Below are positions 1-11,684 of a DNA stretch of 64,000 nucleotides, one piece after another. Source of the stretch: Coenobita brevimanus (taxonomy: Eukaryota > Arthropoda > Malacostraca > Decapoda > Coenobitidae); NCBI GenBank assembly GCA_032717465.1, contig CM064681.1:12220235-12284234 (forward strand). The letters are read 5' to 3'. A program made the translations under genes and the position numbers. The notes beneath the pieces are model-generated. The model did no database searches and was not told the DNA's origin. It saw only the letters and a list, made by a program, of their open reading frames with translations. Position 1 is the stretch's first letter. Each line of letters opens with the position of its first letter.

Positions 1-12
1 ATATATATATAT

Positions 13-562
13 GCAAACACTTTATTATACTAATGTAATTATTCACTATAACTAAGTCGCTTCCCAGTCACCATGGATAATACCGCTAATTCAGTGTATA
101 TATCCAGGTTAGTTCCAATATAACTCAGGTTAAATGGGGTTAAGTCTAAGACCAAGGGGCACCCACCAGAAACTGATAATATAAATGAAACAAAATCCTA
201 CTCCATAGACTTGCTCTTTGGCCTCCTCTAATGCCTTATCTGACTAATTTCCTTCACAGTATCACCGATGGGTATGACAGAAAGAGTAATAAGAGTGATG
301 GCGTAAAAGTAAAACAATGACATCGTGAAAGAAGTATAACTAACCTTATGTGATGCCGGGTCCTGGCAGATTCGTCATCATGGGTCCCACCCGAGGCTGT
401 AGGTTCATCAAGGCATGAATTCGCTCTTATCCTATCATCCCAACCTGTTCCTCTCCATACGAAGTCTAGCATGGAGTGATGATATTCCTCATTTTCTCGC
501 AACTTTCATTCGTTGATTACAATACTCCCCCTCCCCGGCATAATCTCCCCCTTTCCTCGCTT
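13..562. other. Intergenic, no recognised feature
   Basis: AT-rich single-copy-looking sequence after a short (TA)n start. Only short open frames without recognisable domains are present. Nothing can be assigned here. Confidence 0.5.
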
Positions 563-640
563 CTATTGGTTTTGCCTGATTTCCTGATCCACATAAACTG
601 TATATATGCCTGCTCATAATGCCTTTTGCCTCAGCAACTT
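563..640 (+). promoter_or_regulatory. Promoter-like block before Y-box locus
   Basis: A TATATAT box (601-607) lies 32 bases upstream of the A of a TCAGCA initiator-like motif (631-636), and an inverted CCAAT (ATTGG) lies near 565. This spacing is typical of arthropod TATA/Inr promoters. It would give a leader of about 100 nt before the ATG at 736. If real, the Y-box locus began as a gene with its own promoter and not as a promoterless retrocopy. This is motif evidence only. Confidence 0.4.
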
Positions 641-735
641 AACTCCAACAACAACCTTACACAGCGTTTCCAGACACCGCTGAAAGAACACCTCTCTCCC
701 TGCTTTCTCCAGCTCAGACCAAACAACCCTCCACC

Positions 736-1083
736 ATGGAAAATGAGAACACCATCCCAAAGGAAACCTATCTGGGGGAAGTCAGATGGTGTAATTACAA
801 GGCAGGGCACAGCTACATCACGAGAATCGACCACGATCAGGAATACTTTGTCCACAAATGAGCCATTGCAAAACTCAGCCCCAAAAAGGTCGGGAAGTCC
901 CTGGCTGAAGGAGAAGTACAGTTCCAGGTCAAGATGGGGAAGAAAGGACAGGAAACCACACGTGTTACAGACATGCATGACACAGAACCACGAGGATCCA
1001 AATACGCTTCAGCAAAGCGAAAACATCATCACACAACCAATGGGGTGAAAAACATCCACAGACTGTCCAAAAATTCCACCTGA
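736..1083 (+). pseudogene. Y-box / cold-shock domain protein, disabled by stop
   Basis: The frame from the ATG at 736 (perfect CCACCATGG context) encodes 115 codons that match the cold-shock domain of Y-box RNA/DNA-binding proteins. It shows a GEVRWCNYKAG strand like the family GTVKWFNV, an EYFVHK segment at the RNP2 position, a QFQVKMGKKGQE strand, and GSKYA just after the domain, as in Y-box proteins. An in-frame TGA at 859-861 interrupts the domain directly after FVHK. The RNP1 position reads HSYIT, without the aromatic GYGFI pattern, so nucleic-acid contacts are also degraded. The domain is intronless. The frame ends at 1081-1083, just before a LINE insertion. Related coding sequence resumes at 4009. 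Homology is clear; whether it is a retrocopy or a decayed gene is open. Confidence 0.75.
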
Positions 1084-1220
1084 ATATTCATGTGCGTAGA
1101 GACATCAATTTTTTTTTTTTTTATGTGAGGGAGAAGGAACCATAGGCTAAGAGCCCACAAAACAGTTCCTTCCAAGAAAAAACAAAAACAATACAAAAGA
1201 GAACCAAATTCAAGATCCGT

Positions 1221-2850
1221 TCATTTCGAGATGCATGGACACACTGCGTTTGAAAGACTGGAGATCATATGAAGTAGGAAATACAGACAGAGGGAGACAG
1301 TTTCAGAGTTGACCTGTTGCATAAATGAAAGACTGGGAGTAACGGTTAACTCTTGCATTACAGAGTTGGACAGAAAAGGGATGAGAGTTTGTTGCAAGAC
1401 GGGTGCTACACACCCGTCGTAGAGGTGGAAGGATGCAAGCAGACAGTTCTGTGGAGCAGTGACCATAGAAGTAGCGATAGAAGAGATAAAGATGCAACAG
1501 TGTGGCGAAGAGACAGAGCTTGAAGGGAGCCAGTAAGAGGAAGAGAGTTGATCAGACGAAAAGACTTTGACTTCACCCTATTGAGAAAAGCTGTATGTGG
1601 GGAGCCTCCCCACACGTGAAAGTTGTATTCTACACAGGAGCGAATAAAACCCGTGTATAAAGTCAACAACTATGCAGTGGTAAAGAAGGTACGGAGTTGG
1701 CTTAGCACACCTAATCTCTTGGAAGCAGATTTTACAAGAGATGTAATATGATTTTCCCAAGACAAATCCCGAGTGAATGAAATCCCAAGCATGTTCAAGG
1801 ATGATGCAGGATTGAGCTGGATATTATTAAACATTTGTGGGTACTCCTGTGGAAGATTTTGTCGGGTTGATAGGTGTAAGAACTTAGTCTTTGATGCATT
1901 AAATACAACAAGATTATTTTCACCCCAGTCAGAGATACGAGCCAAGTCAGACATTAGGAATGCCATAGGCTCATCCCTTGTTTGAAGTAACTGCTGGGAT
2001 GGACGTTGCGGGAGCTGAATGGAAAGGTGAAGGGTGGAATCATCAGCATACGAGTGGATGAGGTTAGATGTACAGCTTAGATCATTAATGAGTAAAAGGA
2101 AGGGAGTTGGTGATAGGACAGAGCCCTGAGTAACACCACACCATTATTGATTGATCTAGGAGAAGAACGATGGCCGTCTACAAAAGCGGCTATAGTATGA
2201 CCAGACAGGAAGCTATAGATTAAGGCACAGATAGAAGGATAGGAAATGTAAGAGGGCAGTTTGGAAATTAAAGATTAATGCCAGACTCGATCGAAAACCT
2301 TTGAGATGTCAAGTGGAAAGACAAAGCTTTCACCAAAGTCCTGAATGGAGGATGACCGGGAGTCTGAAAGGTAGATGAGAAGATCGCCAGTGGAACGTCC
2401 TTGACGGAATACTGACGATCAAAGAGAAGGTCGTGATAGGAAAGAAGCTTTAATATTTTTCTGTTAAGAATAGACTCGAAAACTTTTGAGACACAGGATA
2501 TTAAAGCAATTGGACGATAGTTAGAGGGTTAGGAATGGTCACACTTCTTACTGGCTGGATGAGAGCAAACTTCCAGCAAGAAGGAAAGGTACAAGTTGAA
2601 AGACAAAGGCGAAAGAGTTTACCTAGGCAGGGTGTAAGCACAGAAGCACAGCTCTTGAGGACAACAGGAGGGACTCCATCAGGCCCATATGCTTTGTTAG
2701 TATTGAGGCCAGTGATGGCAGAAAATACATCAGGTGAAGAAATTTTAATGTCAGCCATGCGGAAGTCAGAGGGGGGAAATGATGGAGGAACAGCACCGGA
2801 ATCATCTAAGGTGGAATTGGAGGAGAAAGTCTGAACGAAGAGATCTGCAT
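1221..2850 (-). pseudogene. LINE-A reverse transcriptase, broken
   Basis: Pieces in different minus frames give RT landmarks. NKAYGPDGVPPVVLKSC (about 2650-2720) is the fingers motif of LINE RTs and CTFPSCWKFALIQPV follows. WGENNLVVFNASKTKFLH with SLNMLGISF (about 1700-1950) is the palm/thumb region after the catalytic site. HVWGGSPHTAFLNRVKSKSFRLI is the conserved C-terminal block. Many frameshifts separate the pieces, so it is non-functional. The same order and sequence recur at 18.5-21.2 kb. Confidence 0.75.
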
Positions 2851-3421
2851 TATCAGTAGAAGAAATAGCTACAGATCCATCAAAGTATAAAAGTGGAGGG
2901 AAGGATGATGAGGTAAAGTTGTTAGAAAGGTTTTTGGCAAGGTGCCAGAAGGAGCGGGAAGAATTCGAGTTGGAGAGTTGAGAACATTTAGTATGGATGA
3001 AATTATTTTTAGCAGAGTGAAGAACAGACTTAGCATGATTCCGAGCAGAAACATAAAAATGATGTGATTAAGGGGTGGGTTGGCTCTGGTACTTTTTATA
3101 GGCCATCATTAGAACAAGCGTGATTAAACCAAGGCTTTTTAGCATTAGTCGAAGGGTATGAGAAGGGAATGTATGCTTCCATGCCAAAGAGAATAACCTA
3201 TGTAATGCGCAAGGCACACTTAGATGGCTCTCGGCCATGGGACAATAATTATTCCTGGGAAAATCAACGAAGAACTCTCTGAGGGCCTCCCAAATCGTAG
3301 CTCCAAAGTGCCACAGTCGACGTTTCTTTGGAGGGTCCACAGGCTACACTGGAGTGATAGGACAGGTTAAGATAATAAGGTTGAGATCGGAGGAGCCCAA
3401 CGGAGAGAAAAGATTAACAGT

Positions 3422-3990
3422 CTATGCAGAAGGATTAGTTGTAAGGAAGAGGACAAGTATGTGGGAGCTCTCTCCAAGGCAGTCAGGGATATTGGTAGGG
3501 TGCTGTTCAAGCTGCTCTAGGTCATTAAGGATAGAGAAGATGTTGGCTTGTTCACCAGGTGGATCAGTGAAAGGAGAGGGGAGCCAAAGCTGGTGGTGAA
3601 AACTGAAATCTCCTAGAATGGCGATTTCAGAGAAAGGAGAAATGGATAGAATATATTCCATCGTAGATGTAAGATAGCTGAAGAATTTTTGATAGTTAGT
3701 AGAATTAAAGGATAAGTAAACAGTGCAAATATATTTAGTCAGAGAATGACAGGAGAGCTGAAGCCAGAGAGTATAGAATTCAGAAGAATCAACTTCAGGA
3801 ATAGAACACGAGAGCAAGATATGTTGTTGCGTACATATACACAACAGCCACCTTTGGCTTTGAAATTAGTATAGAGAAAGTAGGGGGATATAGAAATGGG
3901 TTTGCTGTCAGTTGCCTCAGACAGCTGAGTCTCTGTTAAAAAGAGAAGGTGAGGTTTAGAGGAGGAGAGGTGGTACTCAACAGAGAGAAT
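3422..3990 (-). pseudogene. LINE-A endonuclease domain, broken
   Basis: Exonuclease-endonuclease-phosphatase type nuclease of the LINE. A FSEIAILGDFSFHHQLW stretch carries the GDFN-like motif (here GDFSFHH, so the usual Asn is Ser). It is followed by PTNIPDCLGESSHILVLFLT, which corresponds to the PTR...LDLILT motif of this family. The nuclease would nick target DNA to prime reverse transcription. Degraded motifs and a truncated start indicate it is inactive. Confidence 0.7.
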
Positions 3991-4008
3991 GTGAATGCTT
4001 TATGTTAA

Positions 4009-4392
4009 AATGAAAAGAATACGCTGCTCACTGTCCTTCCTAACATTTCAGAGAAGAACCTCTGCCAATGCTCTGACAAAGAAGAGGGCAAAGAAGAAGA
4101 AAAAGCAGAATTCGAAGAAAGAAGATCAAGAACCTGCCAACAAGACCCGGATCAGTCTGCAACCAAATCTGCATCACGGCCTAAACCAAGGCCAGCGAGG
4201 ACTTCAGAAGTCGAAGAGGAGGTCAACATCATCTCTGAGCTGACTGAAGAAGTCCCCATGACGCCACAGCAGCTTGAAGTAACTGCAGTCATCAAGAGGA
4301 AGCCCAGAAAGCCCATCAGATTTCAGCCTTTCCCATCATCCCTCACCTTACATCAGAGAAGATCTCAGCTTACTAGATCGACCCCCTGGTGA
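4009..4392 (+). pseudogene. Y-box-like C-terminal tail, separated by LINE
   Basis: An open frame from 4009 to a TGA at 4390-4392 encodes a charged, low-complexity tail: KEEGKEEEKAEFEERRSR, then a proline/serine/arginine stretch, then acidic EVEEEV and basic KRKPRKP. Alternating acidic and basic islands are typical of C-terminal arms of Y-box proteins. It lies directly downstream of the LINE that follows the cold-shock domain half at 736-1083, in the same orientation. The tail assignment rests on position and composition, not on a conserved domain. A possible 3' splice site (ACATTTCAG, ending at 4051) offers an alternative two-exon reading. Confidence 0.45.
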
Positions 4393-4878
4393 CGTCATCA
4401 GCATCGTGCATAAAACTGGAACAATGGAGCAGGAAGCTTTGAACTACTGGAACAACTAACCACAAAATGGAGACAGCCCTCAGTCTTTCTATATCTGTTT
4501 TCATTTTCCTCCCACTTTACTTTCCTCCTGCTCTCTCCTCTGCTTGCCCCAACTATTTTATCCCGGCACATTACTCTCTGTTAAGCGAGGGATTTCACTT
4601 TTTTTATATATATAAAAATGTTTTGCATTTATTTAAGTTTCTTAATTAGGGTCGACAGTTGACGTATATCGATTAGTTCCTGACTCATCTGGCTCTCTTT
4701 TTCATATACTGATGTACCCTATATTTATGCATGTGCCTAATATGACAGTCACCAGATTATGAGTAAAGATGTGCAATGTAGAGAGGCATTACCCTTTTGC
4801 AGTTGATGGTGGTCTGTTGGTTAAGGTATTTTACCCATTAGTGTAATCATGTTGTGACTAGTTGGACTTAGCTACTGG

Positions 4879-4880
<2 letters not shown>
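4393..4880. other. Intergenic, no recognised feature
   Basis: Downstream flank of the Y-box locus. It is T-rich, with only short unconvincing open frames (for example 4467-4649). No domain, RNA or repeat boundary is recognised. Confidence 0.5.

Positions 4881-4881
<1 letters not shown>

Positions 4882-4973
<92 letters not shown>
4882..4973. repeat. (TA)n microsatellite
   Basis: About 90 bp of uninterrupted TA dinucleotides directly next to the 3' end of the LINE-B element. Confidence 0.98.
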
Positions 4974-4977
<4 letters not shown>

Positions 4978-5039
4978 CAGAACAGAGGGAGGTAAAACAA
5001 ATAAAGAAAAAAAATAATCCATACACCAGATTACTGGCG

Positions 5040-6780
5040 TCCCTCATTCATAAAATATCCGTAACAGTTACACAGGCAGAAGTTCCGCAATATGGCTGTG
5101 TGACATTCCAGTCATGAGCGCTACCAGATGCCCTTGTAGCACCAGGGAAGGCATGGAGACGTGGCACAATGGACACAACTTTGTCTGAGCATTTGCCGTA
5201 AAAATATCTGTATAATATTGCAAGGGAAGTAACATTCCTTCTTACTTGTAGGGGAGGCAATTTATTTATAATAGCAAGGTTATTAATAATTCCAACAGCT
5301 TTGTTCTGAATTTTGTCTAATTGTTTTAGTGCAACCTCTCCACATCCATTGCAGAAGGGTGAGCAATATTCAAGCTGGGAGTGGACATAACTTATAAATT
5401 ATAGCTAACTGCTCATCAGTGAAGATATTACGGACTCTGTAAAACAATCCAAGTTTTTTTGAAGCGGTTTTAGCAAGTGATCTGACATGAGAGGTTCAGC
5501 TGAGGGCATTGTTAAGTGAGACACCAAGAATATCAATACTTTTGGAGATGGGAATATTAGTCGCATTGAAGGTAATATGCGAATCTGGTAATATCTGTCT
5601 ATTAGTAAATTGTATATATTTGATTGTACTAGCATTAAATGAGACAAGGTTGTTTTCTCTCCCTTCACTGATCTTAGCTAAGTCTTGATTTATGGAGATG
5701 GCTGTACTGAGCTGAGAGTTAGAGATATTAGACTTTGCACAGTAAATGGGTGTTTGAATGTGAATGATCTGTGAAGTGTTGAGTCATCTGCATATGAATG
5801 GATGGGACTGTGGGTGACAGATAGGAGATCATTAATATGAACCAGGAACAAGATTGGCACCAGAACTGATCCCTGTGGCACACCGGCATTAACTGAGTGG
5901 AAATTGGAATATACATTGTCTACTTTTACTCTTATTTTTCTGTCGCTGAGATATGAGGCAAGCAGAGGGATAAAAGGTGTTAGTCTATAGCAAGGAAGAG
6001 TGGACAGCAGGGAACGGTGCCATACTCTGCCGAAGGGTTTAGAAATATCAAGGGCTACTGCATGAGTTTCTCCATGTTGGTCAATTGATTGATGGATGGT
6101 ATGAGTCAGGAGACTATGTCAGTGGTGGATCGTTCGTGGCAAAAACCATATTGTCTATCACCAGTTAAGTTGTTGGATTCAAGATGTTAAACTATGTGCT
6201 TATTAATTAAAATTTCAAATACGTTACAAAGAGAATATGTGACAGCTATTGGTCTGTAATCAGAGGGGTCAGAGGAAATTCCTTTCTTTGGAACTGGGTA
6301 GATATTGGCTTCTTTCCATGAATTAGGGCATGAAGAAGTATGCGTGCATAGACTGAATAATTTAGCCAGAATAGAGGCAAGTTCTGGAGAGCACTTTTTC
6401 AAAACAGTTGGAGGAATTTCATCTGGGCCTGGAGCTTTGTTGGTTGGTAAATTGTCTAGGATGAATGTTACATATCTTGTCTGCATTTTAAGTAGAACAA
6501 TTTGGGGAAAGTTAAGTTCTAGTACTGGGATGTTCTGACTGACTTCCTCTATGATGGAATTTCTGGCAAAGATATTTGCTCTCCCATGTGGGTCATTTGT
6601 AATGTTGCCATCTGAAGATTTTAATGGAGGAAAGGATGATGACTTGTTAAAGTTATTATTGAAAGAATTGAGAGTTGACCAGAATATTCTATTGTCATTA
6701 GGGTTGTTAAGTTGATGCTTGATTTTGAAGAAAGTTTGATTTAGCAAGATTATTACAGCTTTTGAATGGCTTCTAGCCAT
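5040..6780 (-). pseudogene. LINE-B reverse transcriptase
   Basis: The piece at 6187-6780 (197 codons) contains NLPTNKAPGPDEIPPTVLK, then CPNSWKEANIYPVPKKG and SDYRPIAV, the classical LINE RT motifs 0-2. The piece at 5690-5881 contains MPQGSVLVPILFLVHINDL and SYADDSTLH, the catalytic YADD box with both aspartates kept. The piece at 5048-5260 contains ILYRYFYGKCSDKVVSIVP, the C-terminal block shared with LINE-A. Stops and frameshifts lie between pieces. Confidence 0.85.
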
Positions 6781-7188
6781 TTTAATTTGGCAGAGTGATT
6801 CAGATGTTTTAGATTTTAAGTATGAGTTGTATGTTAATGACTTTTGGGCCGTTGCTCTGGCACAGTTGCTATCAAATCATTTTGGAGAGTTCAATCTTTT
6901 AGTGAACTGTTGACTTGATATAAATAAAACCATACCAGCTAGTATTACGTCATTAATGTGAGACTGGGTAGAACTGACATCACTAGACAAAAAAGACTGC
7001 CATGGAATGTCAGCCAGAAAATTTCTAAATTCAACAGAGTTTGTCAAATCAAAGTGCCATCGGGTCACTCTGACAAGTTCAGAACGGGGAGGTTTGAGGG
7101 GTGTCAACTAATGAGGGTGTGATAAGATTGTGGTCAGAGGATCCTAGTGGTGATAATACTTATATCCTGTATTGATCTGGATTATTTG

Positions 7189-7828
7189 TCAGATATAGAT
7201 CCAAGAGATGGCATTATGGTCTTGGTTATCTGGTATTCTGGTTGGTTGCTTTACCAGCTGTGTGAGATTAAACGATTCTCCAAACGGCTCACACTCTAGA
7301 CCAGCATCGTCAGGCCTGGCAGAATGCAATAACCATTCAACATTTTGTACATTAAAATCACCTAAAATGGTAATTTTGGTGTTAAGGACGAGGTTAAGGT
7401 TACTTAACTGTGTGAATATGGAGTTAAACAAAATGGATTCTGAAGAAGCATTGATGGAGAGATAGACTACACAGATGTATATTTTTTAATATTTAGATAA
7501 TTTAGTTTTTTACAGTGAGTAATCAAAATTAGTTGAAGTTTAAAACAGTGTCAACAGCATACTCAGATATGATATAACAACAGGTGCCACCCATATTACG
7601 GAAGTTCGTGAGGAGATGGTAACCATGAAAACAAAGCAGGGATACTTCGGTAAAGGGAGAGATTTGTGGTTCTGTGAGGAACAGGGCCAGAGGGGATATG
7701 GACTGCAGGATAAAATGAGCTGAATTTAGGTTGGTACTGAGAATATGGATACTGGTGAAGAATAAGGCCACACCTTCACTTCTCCGCTGATGAGCATCAA
7801 TGAAATTTGCAACAGTTGCTGCCGTCAC
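7189..7828 (-). pseudogene. LINE-B endonuclease
   Basis: Two minus-frame pieces carry the endonuclease. ISPLALFLTEPQISPF with GYHLLTNFRNMGGTCCYI at the N-terminal side corresponds to the TEtw and GG-bearing strands. ITILGDFNVQNVEWLL carries the intact GDFN metal-site motif, followed by LTQLVKQPTRIPDNQ. The frame breaks between the pieces at about 7430-7530. It would supply target-primed nicking. The final catalytic SDH motif is not seen in a continuous frame. Confidence 0.75.
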
Positions 7829-8171
7829 AATCGCTTGATGGCGACCAGGAGGACCCTGTGCCTATAACCCTACCCTGGTGGCGGTGGCAATCCAAGATAC
7901 CACCTCGTTTGATAGTAATAATGCAGTGGCCATTGCTTAAGGGAGTGGTAACAGAAGGTGTGATATCTTACGTGCATGCAGTGTGGTGTAGACTGTTGAA
8001 GGTAGAGGTATTAAGAGGGTATGCTGGCCTACTCGCTGTGTAGATGACAGCACTGAAAATGTTCACAAAGGGAGTCGGTCAGGATCAAGTTTTGAGGCTC
8101 TCCCTGTCACCAGCTTGCCATCCACCTCGGGAGTACTGCCTTGTTCGACTGGTGCTACAGTCTACACCTCT

Positions 8172-8173
<2 letters not shown>

Positions 8174-8223
<50 letters not shown>

Positions 8224-8237
8224 CACTATGGCAGTAG

Positions 8238-8293
<56 letters not shown>
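8174..8293. repeat. (TA)n followed by (TG)n microsatellites
   Basis: TA repeats at 8176-8222 and TG repeats at 8237-8293 mark the 5' boundary of LINE-B. Confidence 0.97.
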
Positions 8294-8295
<2 letters not shown>

Positions 8296-8859
8296 TTTAG
8301 GCAGCCAAAACTATACATTCAATTTGCACCAAAATTGGCACAAAAATCGCAAAAAATTCACTGATGTGAAAAAGTTGGTTCCATCACAATTGAAAAACTT
8401 TTACTATATTTAATGAGCGATCAAAGTTTGACCAAAAAATGTCGCCCCCAGCGTGATTGCATGAAATTAGGGTTGCGTTCATCATAAAGTTTTTTAATGG
8501 CTTTCTCGATTGATGATTTTTTATTAGAGTTAAGAGCAATCAACGTTTGGTTTGGAAAACACTTCACTGGTAACGGGACTTTTAGAAATCAAGTCTACTC
8601 GAGCCATGTGCCACGGCCCTATACTTTTTAGACGATCGCAGCTGCTGAATTGAGTGTTTTTACTGTGTGTTTCCTGCACTGTTGCCTTTGTGGTTGTTAG
8701 ACTAGAACAGCACTTAAACATGACTTGGATTACTTGAAATGATCGCAACGTGTGCGCAAAGCACGAGGAAACGAGTGCGAAGCACGAGAAAGCGAGCACC
8801 CAATGTGAGAACCCTCCGCAGAAGCAAGTGCGAGAGGGCCCAAAGGGCCCATGAGCACC

Positions 8860-8902
<43 letters not shown>

Positions 8903-9655
8903 TCACCCTCATAATGAAACTGCCTAAGTCATTTTTCGGCAATTTCTGGATTTTTGCCTAAGTAATTTCTTCATCACGTGGCGTACCTATTGGTATAGCT
9001 GCCTTTGCCAGGTCTAGGGTGTGAGTTGTCTAAAATGTGCCTCAAGAGTCTGCCTAGGTCATTAAATCAGAGAGTGTGGTGGCAAGCAATGTAGAATATG
9101 TATTTCCTCCAAGTAGTATTGTAAAATAAAAACCAACACTGACCAACAGCCTCCTAGCCTCTGCTCCAGATAAACAAATCATCTTTCAGGGTTCGAGCAA
9201 CGGATTCAGATGGCGAAAACATGGACACCGAAGTATGAAACATTGCTAATCTTATCAATATGCAGTACTTACAGATATTTGACCTGAAACCTTCCAGAAG
9301 AAGTTCCTCACAGCTGAATATGATTATGTGGCATAAGGCAAAATATACTTCTCAAGTAACCCTTAACCACAGAAGAGATTAGGGAGTCTCTTAACACTCT
9401 CGGTCAGCTTAGTGCCATCATTTTTTTTCCCAAGTGCGGAATCTTTGATCAAAATATAATGACAGATGATAAAAATAACCAGAGTGATGTGTTCAAACGA
9501 TAGTCTGACAGAGACACAAAAACTGACATGGAGTGATAGCGAAAGGGAAAGAATTCAAAAGTCAAAATTATGTAATTCTTCATCCTAGATTACTTTAGAG
9601 TTTGTTCGATACTGGTTCGTTCCTCGGGAAGCTGATCTTGTGCAGGAAAAGTAAA
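8294..9655. other. Intergenic with short (TA)n, no gene seen
   Basis: No coding domain is recognised. A (TA)n tract lies at 8868-8900. The stretch around 8740-8860 has repeated GAAGCACGAG-like words, suggesting a small degenerate tandem repeat. Confidence 0.5.
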
Positions 9656-9659
9656 CTCA

Positions 9660-10270
9660 AAGTCGTCATGAACATAATGATGGTAATTCCAGACGTTTCG
9701 ACATTTTCTTAATGTCATCCTCATTGTTTTAAAATGAGAGATATTAGTAAATTGCTAATATGAAAGTATTAATGTGCGATATAGATTATAAAAAAGGCAT
9801 GTAAGATAATTCACCTATGTTGAGAGGGGGGGAAGGTTGACATGGTAATGTTTCAGTCGGGGCTTATGTAAGTTAATATTCAGGGACTCTAACACTCCTA
9901 TACTATCATTAGAGCAGCTATCTAGAATTTTAAAAGGTTCACATTTAAAATGAACATTACAAATGTTAGCATGTTCCCTCATGGCTGAATAAGGTGGCCA
10001 CTGCAGCCTGTGACCCGTTCTGCTAGACTGACCCATATATTCAATGGTGCGCGTTTTGAAACCTTGTAAAGTACTCCTATTATGCCCTGTTTGGCAATTA
10101 GGGCAGGTAAGTGAGTAAACACCAACGAACGCAAGTCAACTGGCATAGAGTCTTTGAAGCGAAACAACGAATCAATTTTGAAAGAGCCTATAGTAGCAAA
10201 TCGAAAAGCGATGCTTGTGTAAAACTTTTACCGACTCTGAACTAAAATTATTTCCGTTTTTGTTGAAATC
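9660..10270 (-). mobile_element. Penelope-like element 1, 3' portion
   Basis: Minus-strand remnant with a GIY-YIG endonuclease domain (about 10,210-9,815). Upstream lies a TSIAFRFATIGSFKI segment like the RT-EN linker of Penelope-like elements. Downstream lies a TGACATTAAGAAAATG motif (about 9,715-9,700), of the kind often seen in 3' regions of Penelope relatives. The reverse transcriptase itself is absent or unrecognisable. Confidence 0.7.
9815..10210 (-). pseudogene. GIY-YIG endonuclease of Penelope-like element
   Basis: Reading minus frames with one frameshift near 10,110 gives LFRFKDSMPVDLRS, then VYSLTCPNCQTG with the cysteine pair CPNC, then EYMGQSSRTGHRLQ and SAMREHANICN, then ILESLNI-like VLESLNINLHKPRL. 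This is the Penelope EN layout: linker, GIY half, CxxC, YIG half, helix, H..C, and ES(L)xI. The YIG catalytic motif has decayed to HNR, so the domain is inactive. Retrotransposition would have used this nuclease. Confidence 0.75.
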
Positions 10271-11684
10271 TCACCAAAATAAGGCAAAGTTGGGTAAGCT
10301 ACCTCCTCATTCAGTGTAGGGGAACATTGTTTGATTGATATCTATTTATCAGGAAAGTATTCACTAGACTCCTAAATAAATGTGCACTGTAACCTTTATG
10401 CACAAAATATTTCTCTCAGAAAGATATGTATGGTATAAGTGGATGACAGACAAGGCTTTGTGAATAAGTAACCAATCACTCCTTCTACATTCATTCTTTT
10501 CATATAACCATGTCATCGAAGCATACTGGCCTCTACCTTCTTATCAGGAGACATTTATTCCACTTTTATTCCTGAATCACACAGTTTCCTATCTTATCCA
10601 TATTACTGACACCACGCACATCCCTTATCAGTTCAGTGTTCATATCTCTTTTGCCTTTAATTTCACATTCTCTGAATCCCCATATGAACTTAATTCTTAG
10701 GTCTCGCTTTAGAATTAAGCCATTAATAGCAACAACCACGTTTCCTTCCTGAGCCACTATATACTGCACTTCCAACATTCATTTACATTTTCTGTTACTA
10801 TTACTGCACTTTGATACCTGAAACTATGCATTCTCTCTAGTTTTCCTTCATTCATTAGTACGACAGTTTACCATCTTCCTGATGACTTGTGTTTGCAAGA
10901 GCTCCCGTTTCTACAGAGATCAGAACTCCATTTCCGGGCCTCCTCCCTTTACTGACTTTCGTCTAACTGCTTGTGCTATTTAAATTTTTCATTTTACATT
11001 ATCGATACAGGTAAAAATACTGACTGCTTTTTGGGAAAGATTAAATATAAAAGCATTATGCACGGACGATTCTAATTTCCCCGGGACCCAACAATACTCC
11101 TACTTGCATTAAATCCACAGATCTTTACATGCCACCACTTTGGCCCTAATACTATGTAACATCCATACTAAATACATACAAGGGCTACCACATTTAAGGA
11201 AATTGTGAATGTACTGGTGGCCATGGGCCTTGAGGTATGCTGTTATGGCCTTCTAAAGAAAACTGAAATACTCAAGTTTTCCATATCCTAATTTGCGATC
11301 AACTAGGCATTCTTTCAGTCAGTAGTCCACTGGTTTGCCGTTTGATCTTCCTTGTTATATGGGTTGGTTAAGGTATAATGTAGTACAAGTAATGTTTCAT
11401 ATGCTCAGTTAGCCTGTTAAATGAGAGCCCATGCTGAGGACTTGGAGTGGGTTCTTACAGAGAGAGAAATGTTTTTAAAACATAACGCCACATCAGTAAT
11501 GCTGGTTCAGCAAAATTTGGTCGTAGCTCACGTTTGTGAATATATTTAGCAGTGGAAGCTCTCCTTCAGGTAAAACAGTGTGTTAACACAGTCTTTTAAT
11601 GTCTGGAGTTTCTTCGAACTTAGCATCACGGGCAGACAAAACTTTTGGTTTAATCGGCTGTAGAGTCACACTATCGTGACCATG
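10271..11684. other. Intergenic, no recognised feature
   Basis: AT-rich sequence of about 1.4 kb. An open minus frame at 10,566-10,778 (70 codons) matches nothing I know. No repeat boundary was identified. Confidence 0.45.

Larger units (their letters stand above)
1109..3990 (-). mobile_element. LINE-A copy 1 (jockey/CR1-like non-LTR retrotransposon)
   Basis: Minus-strand non-LTR element, 5'-truncated near 3990, where similarity to the longer copy at 18.5-21.2 kb stops. On the minus strand the order is endonuclease, reverse transcriptase, C-terminal region, 3' UTR and a poly(A) tail (T-run at 1109-1122 on the plus strand). Several frameshifts and stops inactivate it. It sits between the two halves of the Y-box pseudogene. 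I found no clear target-site duplication. Confidence 0.85.
4981..8160 (-). mobile_element. LINE-B (jockey/CR1-like non-LTR retrotransposon)
   Basis: Near full-length minus-strand LINE, related to but distinct from LINE-A. Minus-strand order: GC-richer 5' region (8160-7830), endonuclease (7830-7190), linker and RT fingers (6780-6187), RT palm (5900-5690), C-terminal conserved region (5400-5040), 3' end beside a (TA)n tract. Reading frames are broken in several places but motifs remain readable, so it is a moderately old copy. Confidence 0.85.

Noticed and set aside
3960..4010. Target-site duplication for LINE-A copy 1
   Set aside because: Flanks at 1,085-1,108 and 3,990-4,015 share only scattered short words. 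No convincing duplication.
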